Position numbers and translations under genes: made by a program. The notes beneath the pieces were generated by a model that was not told where the DNA came from, ran no database searches, and saw only the letters and a program-made list of their open reading frames with translations. This document shows positions 55,931 to 64,000 of a DNA stretch of 64,000 nucleotides, in pieces (position 1 is the first letter of the stretch; the number at the start of each line of letters is the position of its first letter). The stretch comes from Ochotona curzoniae (taxonomy: Eukaryota; Chordata; Mammalia; Lagomorpha; Ochotonidae): assembly GCF_017591425.1 (NCBI RefSeq), contig NW_024466399.1, positions 186,001-250,000 on the forward strand, read 5' to 3'.

Positions 55931-56452
55931 ATTTACTGCAAGTTGAGAGAAATTCCTTCATGGAAGTATTCTCAAACCCAGACCTTTCGGCGTCTTCCTG
56001 GGCTGTGTGCGTCTGTGGCCCAGCGCCGCGGAGGGGCCGAGCTGCGTGGCTTTACCTTGGGTTCCTCTGTGTCGCTGCGATCAGTTAGACGGGCCACTTC
56101 CGCACAGCTTAGTTCCTTGAGCGTGAGCTTTAACAGAGGCCACCCTGTCACTGCTCCTTCCAGAATGGTTGCAGGACTTCTGCCAGCACTGCCTTGGCAT
56201 ATTGCCCTGTTGTAAAGTTTTAAATGTGAGGTCTTCAGTGTATGTTTTTAAAGCTTAAAATGTGGTAAGTCCTCTCTAGGGAGCTCAGCCAAGTTCATGG
56301 TAATACTTTTATCATATTACCATTGTATTCTTTGAAAAACATGTATTTTATATTATTTAGTATTACCTGTTTTGGCTAACGTAGCATATCTTAATTTGCT
56401 TCCTGCTGTTATTTGTGAAAGTGAGAATCTAAATTTATTATTTCCCAAATAG
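55931..56452. other. Intronic sequence, small GC-rich patch
   Basis: 55,985-56,090 has several CpGs (GCCCAGCGCCGCGGAGGGGC). No gene or known repeat assigned. Open frames there reflect GC content. Confidence 0.4.
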
Positions 56453-56533
56453 GTGGGAAATGTCTGGCAATCTGATTCAATAGAACTTCTTCGGGAATTA
56501 CTTTCAAAGAGAGAAGTGGAAATTCATGTTATG
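56453..56533 (+). CDS. RNF17: RNF17 exon (SN-like part of eTud4)
   Basis: Reads [27 protein letters not shown]. Linker helix between the barrel and the SN-like strands. Acceptor TTTCCCAAATAG, donor TTATG|GTAATT. Phase 0 both ends, so skipping would keep frame. Confidence 0.94.
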
Positions 56534-58493
56534 GTAATTTGTATTTAAAACTAGTTTAAATTGTTCACTATAAGATATTATAACAAACATAATTGAAGGA
56601 AATTTTTGATGATACGCAATGTTGCATATATTCTTATATGAATATAAATTATTTACATAAAAAAGTTTGATTCCTAGGCTTGTTTTAAATAAGTGTAATT
56701 TTGAACTTAACTTCCAAACCTATTATAGTAACTTGGAAGACTCTTGTTTTGATACGGAAAGCAGTATTAAATTATGGAGGTTTTTTAATATATATGTAGC
56801 AGCTTGCAGGCTGCTGTTATTGCTGTGTGTGTAGCAGTGGGTTAGATTAGAATAACTCAGAAGGAAACTTGTATGACTCCCAACCCCTAGACCTTATGTT
56901 CTAGTAAGAGAAGATGGGACCTTAGGAAGGTGACCCTGAAGCTGCAGTCTGACTTACTGTGGGTCTAGTGACAAGGGGAGAAGGAGTAATAGCAATTTAG
57001 AAATGGTATGAATTGAGGTGTCCCTTTAAAGAAAATGTAATGGAGTTTTTCAGACTGGGGGAAATGAAATGCACAGAGAGAAGCTTCTAGGAAACAATAT
57101 TAGCAGTTTGGTACATGATGAAGTTTTATAAGAAGAAAAGGTGAGTGGCATTTGGTAGTTAGAGACCATTGGCGGGACCCCAGTGGAGGTTTCTGGACAG
57201 GATCATTAGACTAAACCATAGCTATGTATGAGATGTCAAAATGGTAAGGAAAATCCGTGGTTTAAAAGGTAATGATGGGAGAATTGAGACCTACAAAGAG
57301 CCCCCATCCACCAAACTATGACATGGCGTATGTGAAGTGCTAAGAGCCCTCCCTAGCCACTCGGTCTCCAGGGCAGGCCATGAAACAAGGCACAGACAGT
57401 CAAAGTACTGTCTCAGTGTTGCTCAGCTTAGCATAGCCAGCAGGAAATTGGTAGTGTTAGCAAAGGCTGTTCAGTTTCCCGGTTGTGAACGTGCGTTCCA
57501 GTAACCTACCCAGACCCGCTCTGTGACTGCTGAGGAGAGATGACCACGGCTGGGCTCTTCTCTTGGCATGGACACGCAGTAAAGGTCTACCCTGCCTTTG
57601 CGGAGCCTCTATTGTAGTGATTTGCCCAGAACAAATGAAAACATAAACTCAAGAGTCTATCAGTGCCAAGTACTAGGGGGAAAAAAACAAAGCAAGGAAG
57701 AATGGTAGGGTGTGGCCAGGGAGGAGTCCGCCTCCAGCACAGCCCTCAGAGAAGACAGCATTGCAAGGTGCGCTAGAGCCAAAGCCCAAAATGGTCGTGG
57801 GAGGATGTGTCCAGGGTGGAACCAGATCAGAAGGAGCAAGCGCAGGAAAGTGGACAGCGGGGACCAGGCTGAGATGTGAACGCCCACTCTGGTATTCCCT
57901 CTGGCTGCTGTGCTGACTGAAGTCTGGGCAGTAGGGAAAAATAAATAAATAAATAAATAAATAAATAAGAGATATCTGCAATTCAAGGAAGAGGTGAGTA
58001 TGGAGGAACGTGGGCCCAGTAGAAGAGCTTTGCCCAGTTGGCTGACAGGTTATAAACACAGGCAGTACCTGTGGTTGTCAGAGTTTCAGAGACGTTCTCA
58101 TGAGCCGTGCTATTTAGTCTGTTAACGTCTTCTGATTCCTGTCATGTGAGGACTTGTTGGTTAAACTTATCTTCCCACCCTCTGACAGTACCTTTTATTT
58201 CTCCTACTTACTGTAAATTATTAGAATCATCTAAACATGCTGTGTAGAATGAGTTGATAATAAGTTGCTTCCTAGTAATAAATTCTATCCTTCTGAACAT
58301 ATTTTGTATAAACCAAAATAATAAAGTTACTATTTCTTGATCTGCCAGAACACCAGGAAATAACTTTTATTAAATGGGTCGCTAATCAAACTAACTGGTA
58401 ATGCTGTGATTATCAGAAGCCTAATTATGTTTTCTGAGTAGAACTTTGTTCATCAGATAGACTTTATATATAATTACCTTATTTATTAAATAG
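56534..58493. other. Intronic sequence, no known element except a microsatellite
   Basis: About 2 kb. The GC-richer 57,300-57,930 segment gave only short unrelated frames. No CSINE recognised. Confidence 0.4.
57937..57969 (+). repeat. AAAT microsatellite
   Basis: About eight AAAT units. Confidence 0.93.
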
Positions 58494-58619
58494 GAATTAC
58501 CTGAAAACCCATGGGAGAAATTATCTGTTCTTCTGTATTTTGATGGAATGTCACTTTCTTATTTTATGGCACATTATAAATTTTGTACTTCTGACCATTC
58601 TGAAGAAATACTGAAAGAA
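58494..58619 (+). CDS. RNF17: RNF17 exon (end of eTud4)
   Basis: Reads [40 protein letters not shown]. [18 protein letters not shown] is highly family-specific. Acceptor TTATTAAATAG, donor AAAGAA|GTAAGT. Phase 0 both ends. Confidence 0.95.
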
Positions 58620-58866
58620 GTAAGTAAATTAGTTTTCCTATAGAAACTATAGAAAAATCTTAGTTAAATGTCAATATTTTCTGTTACACCTCATATTTAT
58701 TATGATTCTGGTATGTTAGAAAATCCAGAGAAGTTCTAAATTCTTTGTTGAGAAACATTGTTCTGTTTGTGCTATATAAATGTCCTGAACAATTAATGTT
58801 TCTGTACCTTCAAACCCAGTAAGATATCCATATGTTACCCAGTATTGCTTAAGATATGGATACGTA

Positions 58867-59190
58867 TTGGGCCTAGCACGGTGGCCTAGCAGCCAAAGTC
58901 CTCGCCTAGAACGTGCCAGGATCCCATATGGATGCCGGTTCTAATCCTGGCAGCCCTGCTTCCTTCTCCAGCTCCCTGCTTGTGGCTTGGGAGAGCAGTT
59001 GAGAACAGCCCAAGACCTTGGGACCCTGCATCGACTTGGGAGACCCGTAAGAGGCTCCTTGGCTCCTGGTTTCAGATCAGCTCAGCTCCAGCCATTGCAG
59101 CCGCTTGGGGAGTGAATCAACAGATGGAAGATCTTCCTGTCTCCTCTCTGTATATCTAATTTTCTAATAAAAATTATTTTTTTAAAAAGC
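58867..59190 (+). mobile_element. CSINE
   Basis: Sense TGGGCCTAGCACGGTGGCCT to TTTCTAATAAAAATTATTTT. Confidence 0.92.
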
Positions 59191-59581
59191 TAGGGATACA
59201 TGTTACAACATTTATAGAATTCAACAAGGCTCTCTACCCAGATGAAATATTTTTTCTTTTACTTGACATAAAAACCATGTATTGCAACCTGTCTTATGTT
59301 ATGGCTGATTCAGCCACATTTTCAGCTTATCCAACAAACAGCTCATTGCCAGTGCTTCTATTTTTAATGTTTCTCAAAACATAATTCACTTGCTACAGAT
59401 AGTTTCACATTTTAGGCAGACAAAGTCCCTGTGTATTAATAGGCTATATAGATAATAATGGCATTTTTAAATGTCTAGATTTTTTTAATTCTAGACTTAA
59501 CTTGTTAGATTTAACTTCACTTGTTAGATTTTATGGTATTCATTTGGGTAGCCACACACAACCAAACATTGGATATTTTCT
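59191..59581. other. Intronic unique sequence
   Basis: Nothing recognised. Confidence 0.45.
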
Positions 59582-59833
59582 TTTAAAAATGTATTCATTT
59601 ATCTGAAAGACAGACAAAGAAAGATGTTCCATTCATTGGCCCACATAGCCATAGTGTCTTAGACCAAGCTACATCCAGGAGCCAGAAACTCCATCTGGGC
59701 CTCCCACATGGGCGGCAGGGGCCCAGGTCCCAGTGCCTTCCAGATTAGCAGGGAACTTGATAGCAAGCAGAGCAACTGAGACTTGAACCAACACTAGACA
59801 GCAGCGTAACCTGTTTCTCCACACAGCAAGCCC
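59582..59833 (-). mobile_element. CSINE, diverged
   Basis: Reverse-complement copy with CTCCCACATGGGCGGCAGG and head complement CTCCACACAGCAAGCCCC. Confidence 0.8.
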
Positions 59834-60272
59834 CAGAATGTTCCAGGCAATAATAGAAAACCAGTTTGTTCTCTCAGACAGACCTTGTATGTATAGTCTT
59901 GACTACCAGCTTTTTCTTTAAAACAGAGACATGGTGAGAGTTATAAAAGGTGCTGCATCTGTTAATCTGATCTTATAAAGGTTACTTCATCTCTTCCAAT
60001 TTTCTCATCATATTTTAAAGGGGAAAGTAAAGGTTTCCATTCTTATTTAATTATTTATTGGCATACTAATTATCTTAGCATTATTTTGAGAAGTCTTATA
60101 GTTGAAGTAGAAGTAGTAAAACTATTCAGGATTCTGTGTTAAAATGAAATAACTAGATGATTCCCAGTGAGGACATGCTCCCAGTTTTTATGGATTTAAA
60201 CTCTAGATGTGCATTAAAACAGAAGCAGAGTTAAAGATGGTTTTATTCAATGGCAGTATTATGTGATTTCAG
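59834..60272. other. Intronic unique sequence
   Basis: Nothing recognised; acceptor ATGTGATTTCAG at the end. Confidence 0.45.
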
Positions 60273-60329
60273 AGGCCAACAGATTACGATAAAAACTACG
60301 AGGCGGAAAAATGGGAAATAAATTTTGAG
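60273..60329 (+). CDS. RNF17: RNF17 exon (short linker, 57 bp)
   Basis: Reads RPTDYDKNYEAEKWEINFE. Smallest full exon here; phase 0 at both ends, charged linker between eTud4 and eTud5. Acceptor GATTTCAG, donor TGAG|GTAAGT. Confidence 0.92.
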
Positions 60330-60404
60330 GTAAGTTACAATGCAAGTATTTGGGAAACTGGATGCTTCATCAGTATAAAGGATCTGATGCTGAAAGAGAA
60401 AGTA

Positions 60405-61850
60405 AGAGTTTTATTTATTAAGTTAAAATGCCATAGAAAGTGTACAACTCAGTAGTTTTATTTTATGTTCAATATTGTTTACATAGTTAAGAGGGATACA
60501 CGCCCATATGTGTCTGATTAGGGTGGGTTAGGTCGATTTATAGAGAAAGGTGGATTGAGCCGATGTTTTCATTTTTTTTCCTCCTATACCCACAAGGGGG
60601 CAGGGGAAGGGGCCACTCCTTGCTGTCAGACTATATCAGGTCAGCCATCAAAGGACCGTCCCTATCTGTGGTCCCCTCCTTAGAGACCATACAGGGGGAA
60701 GAGTGCTGAGGGCGGTACTTGCACGGTTTTCATAGCTCTGAGACATCTTGTCAGTTTTGTTGCTCCGGGGTTGAGAAAATCTTTCCAAGCTCTCTTGGCT
60801 GACCAGGTCTGCTTTAACGCATCCGCAGGCCCAACAACATGTTGTGAAGCACAGTGTTCCAACCTGTTCTGTTTGCCAACCTCTGACAAGCCACTTGACG
60901 TCCTCTGCTGGCCTAGATGAGCTGGCTGTCTGGGCGTGCCGTCCACAGCTCAGGCATCAGCAACTGAGGAGGCCCAGTCCTGGTCCATGCACTCCCAGGT
61001 CATAACACACATATTGTGATTTTCCCTGTGGCTAGGAGGATTGGAGTCCAGCCATCTACTTGAGGAATCTTATAAGAAACCTCTCCTGGGGTGACGTCAG
61101 ACTTGACTCGGGTGTGCGCCAGCCAGTGCAGAGTGAGGTTTGGTCTGTCTCCTGCACCAGGCAGTGCACCTACCAATAGATGCAGTTACCTGGCCAGCCC
61201 CCTGCGCTGGCACTCACCAGTGGGAGCTACACCTTAGCAGGGTCTACTTCCAGCCCCAATTTGGCATGTGCAGGCACAAGTCAATAGTTTATGGTATTAT
61301 TTAGTGACTTTTGCAACCATTACCCCTTACATAATTCCAGGATATTTTACCACCTTAAAACAGAAACCTCATGGCAGAAACACTCATCTCCCATTCTTCC
61401 CTTTCCCAGCTCTATGACCAGCTAATCTCTGCCTCCTAATTGGCCTATTCTGTACGGTTCCTGTAAGTGGAATCATACATACTTTATTCCTTTTTATTGC
61501 TGGATTAAACTTCATGTTATACATGATACATTTTGTTTATGCACGTAGGGATGGATGGACATTTGAGTGTTATGCACATTTTGTAAGTCTTTAAGAAACA
61601 GTGAGACTATTTTCAAAAGTGGTTTTCCACAGTCAGGCTGGGAGTTGCTTCCTCAGCATCCTTGCTGGTGTTTGATATCTGACGTTTTTCCCTAGCCATC
61701 CTGTGACAAATGTGAAGTGGCTCTGATATGCACTTCCCTACTGATTAATAATGTGGAGCATCCTTTCACATACTTATTGGCTGTTTCTGTATTTTCTTTG
61801 GCAAAAATATTTATTCAAATCCACTGCATATTTTAGAGGGGTTATTTATC
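60405..61850 (-). mobile_element. Ancient L1M 3' end, split by another repeat
   Basis: L1M-type antisense sequence at about 60,405-60,489 (GAAAGTGTACAACTCAGTAG) and again from 61,281 (TTTTGCAACCATTACCCC, CCTGTAAGTGGAATCATACA). The gap is filled by the unclassified repeat. Confidence 0.65.
60490..61280 (+). mobile_element. Unclassified interspersed repeat, copy B
   Basis: Same ordered motifs as copy A at 8689-9345, also splitting a LINE, and in the same orientation. GC-richer than the flanks and longer by about 130 bases. No coding capacity recognised. Confidence 0.55.
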
Positions 61851-61852
61851 CC

Positions 61853-61854
<2 letters not shown>

Positions 61855-61903
<49 letters not shown>
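61855..61903 (+). repeat. (GT)n microsatellite, about 24 units
   Basis: Uninterrupted GT run, potentially polymorphic. A second, shorter run lies at about 62,105-62,128. Confidence 0.98.
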
Positions 61904-61904
<1 letters not shown>

Positions 61905-62175
61905 TTTTGGTTTGGTTTGAAGAGCTGTCGATATATCTTGGATCCATGACCCCTACCAGACCCATGATTTGCAAATACGTCCTCCCATTCTGTGTCAGTG
62001 TAATTTCTTGACAATATCCTTTTAAGCACCAGAGTTGAAACTTTAATGATTAAAGTCCAGTCTATCTGGTTTTTTTTTTTATTATGTCACTTGTGGGGTG
62101 TTTTGTGTGTGTGTGTGTGTGTGTGTGCAGTAAGAGTTTTAAAAATCAGATTTTATAGTCAGTGCAATTTCATTT

Positions 62176-62236
62176 TTTTAAGGTTTATTTTTATTGGAAA
62201 GGCAGATACACAGGAGAGACAGAAAGATCTTCTGTC
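62176..62236 (-). mobile_element. CSINE tail fragment, inverted
   Basis: TTTTTTTAAGGTTTATTTTT then GATCTTCTGTCC: the tail end of a reverse-complement SINE. The rest of that copy does not reappear downstream of the sense SINE that follows. Confidence 0.8.
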
Positions 62237-62578
62237 CAGGGCCTGGTGCGACAACGTAATGGTTAAGGTCCTCGCCTTGATTGCGCCAGGATCCCCTATG
62301 GGCGCTGGTTCTAATCCTGGCAGCCCCACTTCCCATCCAGCTCCCTGCTTGTGGCCTAGGAAAGCAGTGGAGGACGGCCCAAAGCCTTGAGACCCTGCAC
62401 CTGTGTGGGAGACCTGAAAGAGGCTTCTGGCTCCTGGCTTCGGGTCGGCGCAGCACCAGCCATTGCGGCCACTTGCGGAGTGAATCATCAGACAGAAAAT
62501 CTTCCTCTCTGTCTCTCCTCCTCTCTGTTTATCTGACTTTGCAATAAAAATAAATAAATCTTTTTTTAAAAAAAAAAA
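62237..62578 (+). mobile_element. CSINE
   Basis: Sense GGGCCTGGTGCGACAACGTA to AAAATAAATAAATCTTTTTT. Its own 3' part is the reverse complement of the fragment at 62176-62236. Confidence 0.93.
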
Positions 62579-62775
62579 GATTGTGGTACAAAAAAAGGCC
62601 TAAAGATGTTTAGTCATCACAGTCTGTTCATATTTATTCAAAATTGTATTGTATTTAGTATCTGACAGCTTCATTTCTGTTCATTGAAAGTAAATTGACA
62701 CTACAGTAGATCTTCTATACTATATTGTTTTATAGTTGTCATTTTCAGATCTGAATATTTTTTGTCTTGTTCTAG

Positions 62776-62892
62776 GAATTGCTTCTGTCTGAAACAGAGA
62801 CCCCCATTGTGCCACCTTACGTGTCTTCGTCTCTGCCTCCCCCAGGAGAACTCTTTGCTGTTCAAGTGAAACATGTGGTCTCGCCAAATGAA
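62776..62892 (+). CDS. RNF17: RNF17 exon (start of eTud5)
   Basis: Reads [52 protein letters not shown] is the SN-like opening of the last extended Tudor; its barrel is beyond the window. Acceptor CTTGTTCTAG, donor AATGAA|GTATGC. Phase 0 both ends. Confidence 0.95.
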
Positions 62893-63994
62893 GTATGCAG
62901 GAACTCAAAATGCAACCACAGGCTGGGTCTCACACACAGCTCCATCTCCCTGACTTTAAATAATTGAAAATTGGTAACCTCTGATTTGCCCACCCTGTAC
63001 TGGTACCCACTTCAGACATGTAGAAGCTGTGACATTTGATTGGGTGAACATTTCTCAGCCATCTGTGTGTTCCTGGTGTAGCATCACATGTGTAGATTTT
63101 TGTGGAACTTTCCGATGTAGGATATCCTTTACATCTCGGTCCGTGAATTCTGGTGCTCTTGGCCCTGCTCTGTGCATTTCTAGACCGCTGCTCGCTTCCT
63201 GGCAACCTGTGCCACAGTTCTGTGTAGGGTTATTTGTCTGCCTTCTCCCCCAAGTTGCTCCGTGGACACGCGGATTATTTTCTCGTATTCAGTGACATAC
63301 CCCTAGAACCTACAATAGTGTCTGACCTAGAGTGCTCAGTCAGTGAGTGACTGTTGACTGAAAGAGAGGAATGTACTAAAGAAAATGCAGTTAACGTCTC
63401 CTTGGCTAACAAGAAAGAAACGGAGAAGTGATGAGTAACATTGACAACTTCTTCAGCTTTCTCCACAGAAAACCATTCTCTAAAGGATGCTTTTATCATG
63501 CAGGAAAGAATTTCGTGTAGCTGTTACATGTTTTATAATTTCTCAATAGCTTATGTGTTATTTATTGCTGTATAGCAATTACCACAAGCTTTACAGCTGA
63601 GAACAGTACGAGGCTCAGGAATCCAAGAGCTAGTTCAGATTCTGGCACGGGATCTCCCATGGGGCAGTGGTTAGGACTTTGAGGGGGTCAAAGGGATGCA
63701 GAGTTCACTTCCAGAACCAGCCATGAATGTGACAGTTCTGCACCTGGCCCAGGGCTCCTGCAGGCTAGACTTCCTGAGCATTCAGTCCCTGACAGACATC
63801 ACACCCAGAAACCCAGGCTCTCTTACTGCCTGGGCTGCATATCTCACACCTTCACCTCAGAAATGTTCCCTGTCCAGGAGGGAATTCCTGGAGTGGGGCA
63901 GAGAGGTGGGCGCCGTGGTGGGAGGCCCTCTCCATGTCGGTGAATACTAGAAATGACAGTTTGAAAGTTGCTTCCTTCTCTTCCTCCCGCTTAG
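62893..63994. other. Intronic sequence with ancient repeat traces
   Basis: 63,300-63,365 (TAGTGTCTGACCTAGAGTGC) resembles a MIR/L2 end. 63,545-63,800 (TATTGCTGTATAGCAATTAC, GGCTCAGGAATCC) resembles another old mammalian repeat. No gene recognised. Ends in the acceptor CTCCCGCTTAG. Confidence 0.4.
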
Positions 63995-64000
63995 GTCTAC
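63995..64000 (+). CDS. RNF17: RNF17 exon, first 6 bases only
   Basis: GTC TAC (Val-Tyr) directly after a strong acceptor (TTCCTCCCGCTTAG). It continues NE with VY, as the family requires in eTud5. Cut by the window edge. Confidence 0.8.

Larger units (their letters stand above)
2663..64000 (+). other. RNF17: RNF17 gene body (exons in window, 27 coding segments)
   Basis: RNF17/TDRD4 is a large (about 1,620 aa in human) germ-cell cytoplasmic protein with an N-terminal RING finger and repeated extended Tudor domains. Known work links it to spermatid development and to restraining piRNA ping-pong amplification in meiotic cells. Here 26 complete exons plus 6 bases of the next give about 3,739 coding bases. 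Every junction keeps phase, no in-frame stop occurs after splicing, and all but one intron have GT-AG ends. Order: coiled-coil tail, acidic linker, eTud1, eTud2, eTud3, linker, eTud4, start of eTud5. The missing parts are about 220 residues upstream and about 160 downstream, judged from the remembered human length. The promoter is not in the window. Confidence 0.95.

Noticed and set aside
55985..56210. GC-rich patch as a CpG-island promoter
   Set aside because: Only a handful of CpGs in about 100 bases inside an intron, with no start-site features.
61751..62029. ORFs with Cys-Val or Thr-His runs
   Set aside because: Translations of the (GT)n microsatellite.
1..64000. CRISPR arrays, operons or a prokaryotic system
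   Set aside because: Split exons with splice signals, SINEs and L1s show a mammalian nuclear genome; no spaced direct repeats of CRISPR type were seen.

Overview
This is a mammalian genomic window holding most of one multi-exon gene on the + strand. Twenty-seven coding exons (the last cut by the right edge) join in phase into one uninterrupted reading frame of about 1,246 codons, recognised from family knowledge as RNF17 (TDRD4), the germline RING-finger/Tudor protein. Upstream exons (RING finger, B-box-like region, first coiled coil) and the end of the last Tudor unit lie outside the window. The dense tRNA-derived SINEs of the lagomorph C-repeat (CSINE) type, with heads reading like GGCCCGGCGTGGTGGC and A-rich AATAAATAAATCTTT tails, point to a lagomorph. 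The SINE sequence differs from what I remember of the rabbit consensus, so pika (Ochotona) is my best guess, as inference.

Layout: 1-2662 holds the 3' half of a young antisense L1 and one SINE. 2663-4844 holds three small exons. A 7.7 kb intron (4845-12523) contains an old antisense L1 into which a processed CIAO2A (FAM96A) retrocopy and an unclassified repeat have been inserted. 12524-20072 holds the linker exons and the first extended Tudor unit. 19931-33660 encodes eTud2, split by introns with L1 and SINE copies. The 8.3 kb intron at 33661-41917 is a pile-up of SINEs, L1 ORF2 fragments and a recognisable L1 5' end. 41918-47218 encodes eTud3; a candidate solo LTR sits in its last intron. 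50412-58619 encodes eTud4, with a 7-bp minisatellite grown inside a SINE just upstream of one exon. 60273-64000 leads into eTud5.

The exons work as repeated modules. Each eTud unit is a Tudor barrel followed by an SN-like segment ending in a helix of the LVKEGVA/LIKKGLA type. Eud1 and eTud2 keep the D-F-G-N signature of dimethylarginine-binding Tudors; eTud3 and eTud4 have lost the Asn. I found no second functional protein-coding gene, no RNA gene and no CRISPR. The most notable items are the intact spliced frame, a GC-AG intron, the near-intact CIAO2A retrocopy, the 7-bp minisatellite, a repeat present twice that splits two different LINEs, and several inverted SINE pairs in the pre-mRNA.
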